This document shows positions 41,228 to 52,108 of a stretch of 64,000 bases of DNA, piece after piece. The notes beneath the pieces were generated by a model. That model had not been told where the DNA came from. It was given only the letters and a program-made list of their open reading frames with translations, and did not search any database. Position 1 is the first letter of the stretch. Each line of letters starts with the position of its first letter. The DNA is taken from assembly GCF_000236905.1 (NCBI RefSeq), contig NC_016521.1, positions 744,001 through 808,000 of the forward strand. The letters run 5' to 3'. The stretch is from Tetrapisispora phaffii CBS 4417. Its lineage: Eukaryota > Ascomycota > Saccharomycetes > Saccharomycetales > Saccharomycetaceae. The position numbers and the translations under genes are program-made.

Positions 41228-42877
41228 ATGTATAGTTATTTCAAATTATTGAATAAATCCATAATACAAAACAAGTTGCAAACTATCATCTGTTACAGAA
41301 CTATGTCAACATCTCAGAAACGCCTACCAGCTATTCAACTGACCCCTTTGGAATCCAAAATTTGTACATTACTAAATGAGTTTACCAGTGACTACAATGC
41401 ATCAAACAATGAGGCAGAAGCTCTAGAATTAAGAATCACTGGTGGTTGGGTTAGGGATAAACTTTTGGGATCTCAATCCAATGATTTAGATATTGCTGTC
41501 AATATAATGTCTGGAGAATCATTTGCATTGAAATTAAATGATTATCTTACTGAAAACTTCAGGAAATATAATGTTGAACCACATTCCATCCATAAAATTG
41601 ACAAGAATCCAGAGAAATCAAAACATTTGGAAACAGCCACAACCAAATTATTTGGTGTTGAAGTTGATTTTGTGAACTTAAGGTCTGAAGAATACACGGA
41701 TGATTCTAGAATTCCGACCGTTGAATTTGGTACTCCTAAACAGGATGCGCTAAGAAGAGATGCCACTTTGAATGCATTATTCTATAATATTGGAAAAAAT
41801 GAAATTGAAGATTTAACTAACTCTGGATTGCAAGATCTCAAAGATAGGACATTGAGAACACCATTACCTCCTCGTAAGACATTTTTAGATGATCCGTTAC
41901 GTATTCTAAGATTAATCAGATTTGCCTCTAGATATAATTTTAAATTAGATCCAGAAACCCTAGAAACTATGAAAGATTCCGATATCAATCTCGCATTTTA
42001 TGTTAAAATATCCCGTGAACGTATTGGTGTAGAAATGGAAAAAATAATTGATGGTGAAACTCCTTTAATTGGCATCAACCTAATACAATATACCCATATA
42101 GATAATGTGATTTTCCACTGGCATAACGATAACACTATTGTCGATTTTAATAAAACAAATAATACTAAGGACTTCAATTTAATAAGTGAGATTTATGATA
42201 ATTCTGTTTTAAACGCTCATATCAAGGATGTTGTGAAAGTACTCAATAATAAGGCAAAGCTAGAAAATGATATCCCAATTTTATATTCGTTAATAAAAAA
42301 AAGCCCTGCATTTAAGCGTATATTTTTATTAGGATTTATTTTATTACCGTTCCAAAATCTGAAGATTATTTGGAATGTCAAAAAGAAAGTAAATAATAAA
42401 ATACCTGTAACTGAAAGCATTGTGAAGGACGGTTTAAAATTCAATAAAAATGAAGCGAGTTTGATCGCTTTGATAGTTGATTCCATTGAACATTATAATG
42501 AAATTGTAACTAAGTTTAACAATGATAGAAATTCTCTTTCTAGATCTGAAATTGGTTTATTTTTAAGAGAATTTAAAGGAAATTGGCAAGTAGTACATTT
42601 TGTTACTTTATTGAATCAATTAGCAAGTAAAAATGAAAGTTGCTTGAATAATTATTCAAACTTCTACAATTATATTATAGAAAGTGATTTGAAAGACTGT
42701 TATGATTTAAGACCATTAATTAATGGTAAAAGACTCCTTACATTAAGCGGTATGAAACCAGGTCCTTGGATGGGTAAAATAAACGATCTTGCTATTGTTT
42801 GGCAACTAGAACATCCAGATGGTACTGAAGATCAACTATTAGAACACCTGAAAAGCCTTCTTCCAACCGTTATATAA
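41228..42877 (+). CDS. CCA1: Cca1, tRNA nucleotidyltransferase (CCA-adding)
   Basis: The 549 residues match S. cerevisiae Cca1 (546). The class II nucleotidyltransferase head has RITGGWVRDKLLG with the NDLDIAV metal-binding DxD, then HLETATTKLFGVEVDFVNLR, DALRRDATLNALFYN and DDPLRILRLIRFASRYNF. A helical body and tail follow. The enzyme adds or repairs CCA at tRNA 3' ends using CTP and ATP in mitochondria, cytosol and nucleus. Residues 1-25 are basic, hydroxylated and free of acids, like a mitochondrial presequence. A second Met at codon 26 (41303, MSTSQKRLP) could give the cytosolic/nuclear form, as known for S. cerevisiae. Confidence 0.96.
   Translation: MYSYFKLLNKSIIQNKLQTIICYRTMSTSQKRLPAIQLTPLESKICTLLNEFTSDYNASNNEAEALELRITGGWVRDKLLGSQSNDLDIAVNIMSGESFALKLNDYLTENFRKYNVEPHSIHKIDKNPEKSKHLETATTKLFGVEVDFVNLRSEEYTDDSRIPTVEFGTPKQDALRRDATLNALFYNIGKNEIEDLTNSGLQDLKDRTLRTPLPPRKTFLDDPLRILRLIRFASRYNFKLDPETLETMKDSDINLAFYVKISRERIGVEMEKIIDGETPLIGINLIQYTHIDNVIFHWHNDNTIVDFNKTNNTKDFNLISEIYDNSVLNAHIKDVVKVLNNKAKLENDIPILYSLIKKSPAFKRIFLLGFILLPFQNLKIIWNVKKKVNNKIPVTESIVKDGLKFNKNEASLIALIVDSIEHYNEIVTKFNNDRNSLSRSEIGLFLREFKGNWQVVHFVTLLNQLASKNESCLNNYSNFYNYIIESDLKDCYDLRPLINGKRLLTLSGMKPGPWMGKINDLAIVWQLEHPDGTEDQLLEHLKSLLPTVI
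41303..41305 (+). other. CCA1: Alternative CCA1 start codon
   Basis: The in-frame ATG at codon 26 would remove the presequence-like N-terminus and leave MSTSQKRLPAIQ ahead of the catalytic head. This is the likely start of the non-mitochondrial form. Confidence 0.6.
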
Positions 42878-43510
42878 ATAGAATCATTTGGTTTGAAATA
42901 TTATATTTATAAAATAATTGCCCTTATTCAATATGAATTGTTTTATATTGACTACATACATACTTATATATCTATAATAAAAGCAATATATACGCCAGGT
43001 GGGTAAATAATAAGATATAATTAGATGATAAATTCAAAAATCTGATGAATACCACACACTTGAATATATAGTTTATTCTTCAGAATTTTATAACTTATGA
43101 CTGTATAATCTGAAATATCACTTAAAAACCCAAGGAAAGAATAGTAGAGTAATTCATTTTGCCAATCTCTATAAAGCAGTTTGTAAGGAGTTGAAGATAC
43201 AGTTTTATAGTTTAGATTTAGATCCAGCCCATTTCAAGGAAATAAATTTGGGTTTATATTGTATGTTAGATTATTGAAAACAAAAAAGAAAATGCCATTA
43301 GGCTTCTATTCATGAGAAATTTTATTATAGTACACACTTGTTTATATGGCTAGTTCGATTCATGTTATAAATTATTAATTGTGCAGTTTAATGTAAGAAA
43401 CTGAAAATAGTGATCGATTGACTTAAAAATATTCAAATACATGACAGTGATTTTGTAGTTCCTTTAGGAATTCATATTATGGAAGATTATTAAACTTCTG
43501 AAATTTGACA
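42878..43510. other. Convergent gap CCA1 / DNF
   Basis: These 633 AT-rich bases hold the two 3' regions. BCK2 lies here in S. cerevisiae chromosome V; nothing resembling it is visible. Confidence 0.5.
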
Positions 43511-46500
43511 TTATGTCTCTCTACTTTGTCTTTTCATTAAATCCTCTGCATGAGTGACACCAGGCAGCTCAAGGGAAACTCTGGCTCTATCAACAGAAAA
43601 TCTAGTATCCAATTGGTTTGAAGTTAGCATCTGCTCTCTAGTTTGATCCAAAGATGTTCTGGCCCCCATACTTCTACGTGGGACTCTTTCTTCATCAGAA
43701 TTTATATTAGGTGAAAATAACAGGTCTTGATTTTCTTTAGGAGAAGTCCAATTGTTTGGTTGATCTTTTCTAATTAACATGGGTGTCCCATCAGGTCTGT
43801 CAATAAAACTCATTGGAATCTCTTCGGTCGCTAAACTGCGATTAGAATTATTACCACCAAAATACATTGCAGAATCACTGAATGGATCTTCGTCGTCAGC
43901 AACATTCAATTGAATTTTTTTCTCATTTGAAACTAAACTATTCTTAGTTATATTTGGTCTGTTTGGATCAGTTGGGTCATATCCTTGTGGATATTGGTTG
44001 AAATCACCACGTGCCCACATCTCTCTAATAATGTCAACATCTGATGGGTAAAATAATTTCAGAAATACATCATATGTAAACCTCGGTAATAAACAAAACA
44101 TAACACCAATAAAGGTAATACCCCAAAATACTGGTACACCATAAATACGAGATGCAGCCTTGAAATATTCATTACTGATTAAAGAACTAGTCCAGATACC
44201 AGTCCAGCCGTATAATACGATTATAGATAGACCAATAAAGAACCCTGTAAACCAATCCCATCTATATTGATGAATCAAAATGTACAGATTACATGCAATA
44301 ACAGCAATGGTTGCGACCATGGTACCGACATAATAACGATGCTCTAAACCTAAACCATTATTAGAAACATACATTGTCTTATGATAGATTAAATATGGGA
44401 AAAAGAAACAAATAATAGACTGATATAGACCATCTACCATATACCAAATAAATTTCCTTTGGTTCCATTCTAATCTTAAAATACCTACTTTGTATAATTC
44501 TGGAACCAATAAAGAGATGGTATCATTGACATCTTGATCTAAAATACCCATGAAAATAACAGGCAGCGAAGTAAATGCCAAGTTATAGAAGGAAAGATAT
44601 GTATATTCAAACAGATAAGAACCATCAAAGTTATTGTAAATACCATAGAAGAATAAAGCTAGAGTAAAAATAACATTCTTGTAAAAGAATGATGGAATCA
44701 TCTCTGCTAATCTTTTGTATGACCATCTACCATGAACCAGAACCAATCTAGTTAAATATCTAAATTGACCAATAGCATAATCGGAACACATTACAGCTTG
44801 ACGACCTTCTTCACCTGCAATACCAACACCGACATCAGCAGATTGGATCATTGCTACATCGTTGGAACCATCACCAATTGCTAGGGTCATGACATCCAAA
44901 GTATTTTTGACTAATTTTGTAACAGCAGCTTTTTGGGAAGGAGAAACTCTACAACATAAGACCGCTTTACAGTTTTTACATAATAATAAAAACTTACGTC
45001 TGATATCTTCACCGCTTAAAGCCAACTTTAAAGCATCACCATCAATGACAACACCAAAGTTTCCATGAGGCACATCATGTTGCAGTTTAGCTTCTGCCAA
45101 TTCCAATTCATTACCGCTCATGTTGAAATGCTCTCTCAAGTACTTGGAAAGTAAACTATTTACTATTTCAAAAGGATCTTCACCATATTTTGATACATCT
45201 TCACCTTGAGATTTGATAACCAGTAATTCCATATCATTATTTAGTAAATTACATGAAAAACCAATATTAATGGCAGTTTCAACTTTATCACCGGTTAATA
45301 CCCACAATTTGATACCTGCATCAGCTAATAAAGCAATAGAATCGGGCACACCATCTTGTAAACGATCTTCAATTGCAGTACCTCCCAATAAAACTAAATC
45401 ACGTTCAATTTGATCAGAAATTCTTTCTAGTTCTTCTTCCCTGTTGTTTAATGAGGAAGCAGCTACATCATATTGTTTACTCCATTTTTCATATTCGGAC
45501 CAGGAAATTTCTCTTTGAGCTATACATAGGGTTCTCAGACCTTCTGTTGCATATTGCTCAAGATGTAATGCGGTCTTTTCTAATAATGTTTCATCATTTT
45601 GGTTGTTATCTTTGCTTAATCTGGAATAAATAATGGAATCAGCACCTTTACAAATTAATAAAGCGCTTGGTTCAGACTCTGGAGTTGGACCAGGAATTTT
45701 AATAATACAACTCATTCTCTTTCTAGATGAATTGAATTCCAATATATTCAACACTTGGAATTCCTTCTGAACACCTTGAATTTCAACAATTAAACCTGTC
45801 TTAGTCTTACCAACAAAACTAAAACCTAAATCTCTTGCAGTACCAACTAAAGCAGCTTCATCCGGTGATTGTGCTTTCAAATCTAACCTATCAGGATCAT
45901 TTTTATGAGGTTCCACTAACACAGAATGACATAAAGATAAAGCCAACATAAAATGTTCATCACATTTTTTTTGATAATCACCATTTTCACCCTTTAAATC
46001 CTTTACAAATTCTTTAGAAACAAATGTCATTTCATCAGGATAAAACTGAGAATTATTAGAAATTGATTTTAAATCAGCAATCATGGTGTCTTTATCTTTA
46101 GCAATTTCTGCTTTTTCTCTTCTACCTTCTTCTTCGACGTTGATACCTTGACGTTTTCTTAGACCAGCCAATGCTTCAGTGTATGCACGGCCATATGAGA
46201 CACCATTGATTGTACATTTTTTGAATTCCATTACATTTTGGGTTAAAGTACCTGTTTTATCAGAAAATATGTATTCAACCTGCCCAAGATCATCAGAGAT
46301 ATTCCAAGATTTTGGAGTACAAGGATAATCCAATTTTGCATTATACAGTAAAACATCACCATATATAAAAGCAGCTTGGGCAGTCTTTATAATTTCAACA
46401 GAAATATACAACGAAATTGGAACAAGGGATTGGTATAAAATAACGGCAACCCAAAATGAAACAAAACCATTAGTAGCAGGGGAACCACCGATTGTACCAT

Positions 46501-48292
46501 ATTCAAAATAGTTCCTTGAGGTCCCTGATTTATTATAATAAACACCATTAATAATACCAGAGACAAAACATAAAACGAATAGTAATAAGAAATTGATAAC
46601 AACAGAAAAGTTTAATTCTCTCGCAATTCTAGATTTTTTGGTAGGCGTCACACCAGCATTTAACATAATTTTTGTATCATTACCAGTGAAGATAACAATA
46701 CCCATCGCCCATTTTGTGTTTCTAAGTGTACAACCACGAAGTAATAAATTATTAATATTAATTGGTTCATTGCTCATATCTCCGGTAGCTGGATCGACAT
46801 ATTTCAAATTACCTTGATAGGTATAAAGATTAGCATGAGGACCTTCACTTTCAATCCAAAATTTAGACCTACCAATATCACGGGAGCTTCTGACAGGAAT
46901 GGAACATTTTAATGCGTTACGTACTTTTAAGTTAGTTTCACCATCTAAATTTTTGGTTTCAACGTAACAACCACCATCATGATCAGAAGTAGATAGTAAA
47001 ATAATATCAGCAGGAATTTCATCATCATTATGAATACGTACAATATCACCAACGTTTACATTCTTCCAATAGTCCTTAGAAAACTTGCAATCTTCTCTTG
47101 GGGGTAGCGACTTATCGATAACGGTACCATTATTAGCATACATATCGTAAGGTTCATCTACGTCATAGTCTAATGAAGGGCGACCGTATTCCGCAGAACC
47201 CCTATAACTTTCCATTGAATCCAATGAGTTCCTTGGGTTGCCAGAAGCTTCTCTCGTTCTCTGTACATGTAACTTATTACGTTGTCTTTGAGCTTTTTTC
47301 TTTTTACCTTCTTCAGTAAAGCTTTCTTTACAGTAATCAATAAATTTAAATAATAGTCTAGAATTGGCTTTCTTAAACTTTCTCCAAAGAGAGATATTAT
47401 CAACAGAAACATTATTATTTGGTACACCCGATAAAATGTAGGTCCTCGTATTGTTAACTTCTAAATCTAAAACAGTTCTTCTAGAATCTTCAATAGCATC
47501 CTTAAATGCAGTAATACAAACAATGACGATCAATGGAACAGAAGCAAACCCTGGATTTGTAACACCAAAAATTTGAAATGCACCAAGAATAATTAGAACT
47601 AAGAAATAAACATTTGCAAAATTTTGAAATTGAAATAAAATATTCTTAGGGAAGAAAGTAATCGGTGTATATTTCGTAGTTCTGATCTTGTTACGAACAT
47701 AATCGACAATTGGATGACCATCCTCATCTAATGTGTCAGCTGGCATATCCATGTTAAAATAAACTGTTCTATGTTCATCTGCTCGATTTTTCTCTGCTGC
47801 ATCGTCTAACGAATCTTCCATACCTATAAATTCTTCAAAAGGATTTTGAAAATTTTTCTTTGCCCATTTCAAAGTCTTTGCTCTTCCTACGTTAGGTCTA
47901 CCTTTTTTATTTCTATGAGTACCCCAACGTAATCTTTTCATTCTATTACCATTATGATTTAATTCATTGTCTTCAGCTTCATCTTCAAGATCATTTTTCA
48001 AACTGGTATGAGTTTCTAACTCATCTTCGAATGGTTCGAAAGCGCCTTTGTTGTCCTTTTTATTCAAATGAGGAGTAGCTTCGAATGAATGGGCATCGTT
48101 TTGGTCATCATAACTCAAACTATTTTCGTTATCATTATCAAATGCCACATCTTTAAATTCATCAGTATTCAAAAATTGTACTTTGGGATTTGTATCATTG
48201 TGAGATTCACTCCCATTGCTATTCTCCATATTGGTCTCAAACGGATTATTATTATTGTCTATTTGATCTTCAAAGGGATTTCCTGAGGGCAT
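43511..48292 (-). CDS. DNF1/2: P4-ATPase aminophospholipid flippase (DNF1/DNF2)
   Basis: The 1593 residues match Dnf1 (1571) and Dnf2 (1612). The N-terminus has NPFED, an NPFxD endocytosis signal, plus a second NPF. A conserved entry NKIRTTKYTPITFFPKNILFQFQNFANVYF precedes the first span pair. The phosphorylation motif FSDKTGTLTQNVMEF lies near residue 677, followed by KGADSIIYSRL, GDKVETAINIGFS and the hinge GDGSNDVAMIQ. Ten membrane spans are expected, with the last six in the C-terminal quarter. Dnf1 and Dnf2 work with Lem3 to flip phosphatidylethanolamine and phosphatidylcholine inward at the plasma membrane. Position does not tell DNF1 from DNF2: UBC13 is the DNF2 neighbour and PAB1 the DNF1 side. 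Confidence 0.95.
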   Translation of the reverse strand: MPSGNPFEDQIDNNNNPFETNMENSNGSESHNDTNPKVQFLNTDEFKDVAFDNDNENSLSYDDQNDAHSFEATPHLNKKDNKGAFEPFEDELETHTSLKNDLEDEAEDNELNHNGNRMKRLRWGTHRNKKGRPNVGRAKTLKWAKKNFQNPFEEFIGMEDSLDDAAEKNRADEHRTVYFNMDMPADTLDEDGHPIVDYVRNKIRTTKYTPITFFPKNILFQFQNFANVYFLVLIILGAFQIFGVTNPGFASVPLIVIVCITAFKDAIEDSRRTVLDLEVNNTRTYILSGVPNNNVSVDNISLWRKFKKANSRLLFKFIDYCKESFTEEGKKKKAQRQRNKLHVQRTREASGNPRNSLDSMESYRGSAEYGRPSLDYDVDEPYDMYANNGTVIDKSLPPREDCKFSKDYWKNVNVGDIVRIHNDDEIPADIILLSTSDHDGGCYVETKNLDGETNLKVRNALKCSIPVRSSRDIGRSKFWIESEGPHANLYTYQGNLKYVDPATGDMSNEPININNLLLRGCTLRNTKWAMGIVIFTGNDTKIMLNAGVTPTKKSRIARELNFSVVINFLLLFVLCFVSGIINGVYYNKSGTSRNYFEYGTIGGSPATNGFVSFWVAVILYQSLVPISLYISVEIIKTAQAAFIYGDVLLYNAKLDYPCTPKSWNISDDLGQVEYIFSDKTGTLTQNVMEFKKCTINGVSYGRAYTEALAGLRKRQGINVEEEGRREKAEIAKDKDTMIADLKSISNNSQFYPDEMTFVSKEFVKDLKGENGDYQKKCDEHFMLALSLCHSVLVEPHKNDPDRLDLKAQSPDEAALVGTARDLGFSFVGKTKTGLIVEIQGVQKEFQVLNILEFNSSRKRMSCIIKIPGPTPESEPSALLICKGADSIIYSRLSKDNNQNDETLLEKTALHLEQYATEGLRTLCIAQREISWSEYEKWSKQYDVAASSLNNREEELERISDQIERDLVLLGGTAIEDRLQDGVPDSIALLADAGIKLWVLTGDKVETAINIGFSCNLLNNDMELLVIKSQGEDVSKYGEDPFEIVNSLLSKYLREHFNMSGNELELAEAKLQHDVPHGNFGVVIDGDALKLALSGEDIRRKFLLLCKNCKAVLCCRVSPSQKAAVTKLVKNTLDVMTLAIGDGSNDVAMIQSADVGVGIAGEEGRQAVMCSDYAIGQFRYLTRLVLVHGRWSYKRLAEMIPSFFYKNVIFTLALFFYGIYNNFDGSYLFEYTYLSFYNLAFTSLPVIFMGILDQDVNDTISLLVPELYKVGILRLEWNQRKFIWYMVDGLYQSIICFFFPYLIYHKTMYVSNNGLGLEHRYYVGTMVATIAVIACNLYILIHQYRWDWFTGFFIGLSIIVLYGWTGIWTSSLISNEYFKAASRIYGVPVFWGITFIGVMFCLLPRFTYDVFLKLFYPSDVDIIREMWARGDFNQYPQGYDPTDPNRPNITKNSLVSNEKKIQLNVADDEDPFSDSAMYFGGNNSNRSLATEEIPMSFIDRPDGTPMLIRKDQPNNWTSPKENQDLLFSPNINSDEERVPRRSMGARTSLDQTREQMLTSNQLDTRFSVDRARVSLELPGVTHAEDLMKRQSRET

Positions 48293-49270
48293 CTCTAATG
48301 GAGCAATGGATATATTCTAACAGAGTGAACTACAAGAGAAACAAAAGATCTCAAAACAACAACAAAAAAAAAACGAAATAGTTATCTATTCAAATAAAAA
48401 CTTTATCTTATATTAATGAAACTTAACTTAAAAACTCGTGAAATTTGAACAGAATTAAATCAGTAGCAAACTTTCACTTGGCACGATAAATTTTTCCTAA
48501 TAATTATTAATGAGTAAAGTCAATCTATCCTTCAAGAGAACCGTCGAATCTCTTAACCGCACTTCTTAAATACTCCACTTAAATAAAATGACTAGCATTA
48601 CAAGTTACCAAGGTAGAGGTATAAATAATAATCAAATCAAATTTATATAACCTTATTATACTCTATCCGTAGATTCTAAAGGTAAATTGCTGTTAAATTC
48701 AATATAAAGTATTTTTTTTCAGTTCATGTAATGAATAGGCTTGAAAATCCCGCCGCATAAAATATTTCTCACTGATGAACGTTGCGACAGTAACCAATGA
48801 TGACAGTAATTGATTATTAGGCTAGAGAGCCCATACAACCTCTAGTGATTGATATTAAAAACACATTCTTTGCAGTATTCGATAGAGTTTATTTAAAGTA
48901 ACTTTTACATTATTTATGAAGTTACTATGGGATTGTTTAAGCCCGGGAAGAAGCGTCAGGATCTCTACCTTTTAAACCTCATCTCGGAATGGCACTTATC
49001 ATTATGACATTCAGTTCACTGATTATAGACATTTATAATTGTGTATATATTGATTGTTTAAATATATATTTATGTATATGTATATTTATCAAGGTGCAAA
49101 ATTTTGTCACATTTTAAGTAAGTGATAGTACCGCTCGCATTATTCGTAATAAATATTAGAAGTCACAAGATAGCGGGTCCATGTGTTAACCATCCGCATT
49201 CATTGAGCTAGCTAACGTACTGTTTAGGAAGAACGATTGTCTCAAGAAAAATCTGAGTGTGAGACACTGC
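48293..49270. other. Gap between UBC13 3' end and DNF 5' end
   Basis: These 978 bases hold the DNF promoter and the UBC13 terminator. No gene is supported. Several TATA-like stretches occur, and the segment near 49020-49085 is rich in TATA and ATTTATAT sequence. Confidence 0.5.
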
Positions 49271-49729
49271 TTATTCCTTTGCTTGTGCATATTTTTGGGT
49301 CCACTCTTTAGCTGTTGCAATCGCACCAGTCTCATTCTTTATCCAATCTTCAGCGACGTCGTTTGCTAATGGATCATTAGGATTTGGACTTGCTAGCAGT
49401 GCCTGTATGGACAATAATACAGTTCTGATTTGTAATGCAGGTGACCAATTAGTTTTTAGCACGTCTAAACATATACGACCCAATCTATCAATATTTGGAT
49501 GGTAGATTTTGGTTAGGAAACGAACTTTAGGACTTTCCATAGGATAATCATCAGGTAAAAACAACTCTAAATCAAATATACCATGTTCGTATGGAGACCC
49601 TTCTGGACCCTCGATTGTCACTGAAAAATAACGCAAATTGTCATCATGAGGTTCAGCAGTAATACCAGGTACTGGGTCACTAACTAACCTCTCTGTCTCT
49701 TTAATGATTCTTTTTGGTAACGATGCCAT
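49271..49729 (-). CDS. UBC13: Ubc13, Lys63-specific ubiquitin-conjugating enzyme
   Basis: The start is the ATG complementary to 49727-49729 ([22 protein letters not shown]); the frame continues upstream only to a GTG. The 152 residues are almost identical in layout to S. cerevisiae Ubc13 (153). The active-site cysteine is Cys87 in [14 protein letters not shown], and the catalytic HPN motif has Asn79. Ubc13 pairs with Mms2 to build Lys63 ubiquitin chains on PCNA with Rad5 in error-free damage bypass. The S. cerevisiae gene, as I remember it, has an intron near its 5' end; here the frame is uninterrupted. It lies downstream of PAB1 on the same strand. Confidence 0.97.
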   Translation of the reverse strand: MASLPKRIIKETERLVSDPVPGITAEPHDDNLRYFSVTIEGPEGSPYEHGIFDLELFLPDDYPMESPKVRFLTKIYHPNIDRLGRICLDVLKTNWSPALQIRTVLLSIQALLASPNPNDPLANDVAEDWIKNETGAIATAKEWTQKYAQAKE

Positions 49730-50368
49730 TATTATAAATTCTTTCACTGCCTGTGTCTATGGATACTTATCTTTCCGTCCACTCGTTCACCTTTAAGAAA
49801 TAATTATATGTTCTAGTGTTTATATATCTTTTTCAAAATTTAAAAACGTTAAGATAATATTATTGATTTTTAGTATGTTTAATATGTTAAATGATGACCT
49901 GTGAAGGAGTACGTATATGTGCCTGATTCCCTAAGATCGGTGACATTAATATAATTATGATATCTTTATAAGTTACCCAAAAGGGGATTCAAAGTTTAAA
50001 GAGTGAAGGCTTCAGTTTTTCGATATTTTCAATAATTTAAAGACATGCATTCGGGTAACTAGCAGTGTTTCATGCAACAGTTCCTTTACCATCAGGGGAC
50101 GACAAGAAAGATTACAGCATTCCATTAAAGTAATAAGAAAGCATTTTAAAATTGACTTAGGCTGATATATAACTAGATGGATAATTAATTAATAAACATA
50201 TTGATTAAGAAATAAAAAGACATTTAAAACTAAAAAGGAATAAAAAAAAATAAAAATAAGAAGGAATTATATCTATTCATTCTGTTATTAGAATGGATCA
50301 AATTAAATGCACTTCATTTCAATTCTTTTTCTTCTTTCTTATTCAAAAAATCCTCACTTTCAATTGAC
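49730..50368. other. Tandem gap PAB1 3' end / UBC13 5' end
   Basis: The 639 bases contain a Reb1-type site CGGGTAA at 50052-50058. No gene is seen. Confidence 0.5.
50052..50058 (+). promoter_or_regulatory. Reb1-type site between PAB1 and UBC13
   Basis: CGGGTAA is the Reb1 core. It lies 323 bases upstream of the UBC13 ATG and 311 bases beyond the PAB1 stop. Reb1 can clear nucleosomes or act as a roadblock terminator, either of which would suit this tandem pair. Confidence 0.4.
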
Positions 50369-52108
50369 TTATTGTTGTTGTTCTTGTTGTTCTTGCTTAA
50401 AAGATTCATAAGCAGCAGATGCTTCATTGAAATGTTGTTCAAATAATTCATCATTTTCTAATAATGGCATGACTTCTTGTGGTGGTAAATCTAAAATCAT
50501 ACCAGTAATCTTACCGGCAGCTTCTTCATCAGAGGTCTTGGAGGAGACTCTCTTGTATAACTCTTCACCTAAAGCTTGTCTTTGTTTTTGTTGGTATAAT
50601 TGGTCGTTACCTGGGAAGTTACCTTGTGGGGCACCTTGTGGTGGGACACCGTAAACTGGACCATTTCTGAATTGTTGACGTGGAACAGCACCCATTGGAG
50701 AGTTTGGACCGTTGAATGGAACACCTCTTGGTGGCATAACACCGTAGAACATTGGTTGCATGAATTGACCTGGCATACCGGCAGCGGCGGCAGCGGCAGC
50801 AGCAGTGGCTTGTTGGTATCTCAATTGGTTTCTAGCTTGAATTTGTTGGGCTAACTGAGAGCGTCTGACGTCCTTTCTTTGAGCAATAGCAACATATAAT
50901 GGTTTACCAGCAACAATTTGTTGGTTCTTTTCGGTAATAGCCTTAGTAGCTTCTTCTGGGGTAGAGAAACAGACGAAACCAAAGTTCTTAGACTTACCTT
51001 CTTCGTTTCTCATAACCTTAGCGGAAGTAATAGAACCGAAAGGAGCAAATTCGGCTTCCAATTTTTCATCATCAATAGAATCATCTAAATTCTTGACGAA
51101 TAAGTTCACACCTTGGTATTTAGCCAATTTTTCTAATCTAGAAGCTTCGTATTGTTTCTTTAATTCTTGTAGACGTTCGTATTTCTTTTGAGCACGACCG
51201 ACATATAATTTTTGACCTTTGAACTCTAAGTCATTTAATTCCTCGACAGCCTTAGCAGCATCATCGTGGTTTTCAAAATTAATGAAACCGAAACCTCTGA
51301 ATTTACCTTCAGAATCTTTTTCCATAGCAATAGAAGTAATTGGACCGTACTTGGAGAATAAAGCTGTGAATTCATCTTCTGGAGTATCGACGTCGACATT
51401 CTTAACGTAAACGTTAGTGAAGTTAGCCTTAACTTCTTCTAATTTAGATTCTCTGTCTTTCTTGGAGACGTGTTGGGCGACATAAACTTCACGACCATTC
51501 AACATCATACCGTTAATAGCGTCAACGGCTTCAACAGCAGCATTATCTTCTTCGAAATGAACAAAACCAAAACCTTTAGACTTACCAGTTTCATCAGTAG
51601 CAATTTTACAAGATAAAATGTTACCGAAAACGGAGAAAGTATCGTGTAAAGCTTTATTGTCGATATCTGGATGTAAATTCTTAATGAAAATATTACCAGC
51701 ACCTTTCTTTCTTAAAGCTGGGTCACGTTGAGACCACATGATTCTGCATGGCTTACCCTTGATTGGAGAATAATTTAATTTTTCAATGGCAGTTCTACCA
51801 GATTCATGGTCGTTGAAATTAACGTAAGCATAACCTAAGGAAGTCTTGGTGATAGCATCACGACAAACACGAATGGAAGTGACTGGACCAATTGGGGAGA
51901 AGATATCGTACAGTAAAGCTTCGGAAACAGATGGATCTAATTCACCGACGTATAAAGAAGCAGAAGTAGTATCAACATTGCTGTTGTTAGCTTCAGTTTC
52001 AGAAGCAGCTGGAGTACCTTCGGTTTCAGAGGCAGCTGGAGCACCTTCAGTCTCGTTGATGTTCAATTTTTCTAATTGTTCAACGGTTTTATCAGCAATG
52101 TCAGACAT
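50369..52108 (-). CDS. PAB1: Pab1, poly(A)-binding protein
   Basis: The 579 residues match S. cerevisiae Pab1 (577). Four RRM domains occur in order: [18 protein letters not shown] and [23 protein letters not shown] and [25 protein letters not shown] and [24 protein letters not shown] and NFGFVCFS. A Pro/Gly/Met-rich linker with an alanine run follows. The C-terminal MLLE domain includes [14 protein letters not shown] and [18 protein letters not shown]. The protein binds poly(A) tails, interacts with eIF4G, and controls deadenylation and translation. Codon use is strongly biased (high expression). Its N-terminal spacer carries a short repeat ([14 protein letters not shown]). Confidence 0.97.
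   Translation of the reverse strand: MSDIADKTVEQLEKLNINETEGAPAASETEGTPAASETEANNSNVDTTSASLYVGELDPSVSEALLYDIFSPIGPVTSIRVCRDAITKTSLGYAYVNFNDHESGRTAIEKLNYSPIKGKPCRIMWSQRDPALRKKGAGNIFIKNLHPDIDNKALHDTFSVFGNILSCKIATDETGKSKGFGFVHFEEDNAAVEAVDAINGMMLNGREVYVAQHVSKKDRESKLEEVKANFTNVYVKNVDVDTPEDEFTALFSKYGPITSIAMEKDSEGKFRGFGFINFENHDDAAKAVEELNDLEFKGQKLYVGRAQKKYERLQELKKQYEASRLEKLAKYQGVNLFVKNLDDSIDDEKLEAEFAPFGSITSAKVMRNEEGKSKNFGFVCFSTPEEATKAITEKNQQIVAGKPLYVAIAQRKDVRRSQLAQQIQARNQLRYQQATAAAAAAAAGMPGQFMQPMFYGVMPPRGVPFNGPNSPMGAVPRQQFRNGPVYGVPPQGAPQGNFPGNDQLYQQKQRQALGEELYKRVSSKTSDEEAAGKITGMILDLPPQEVMPLLENDELFEQHFNEASAAYESFKQEQQEQQQ

Noticed and set aside
48770..48890. Box C-like sequences (ATGATGA) suggesting a C/D snoRNA
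   Set aside because: No box D (CTGA) at a suitable distance and no terminal stem was found; the same applies near 58625.
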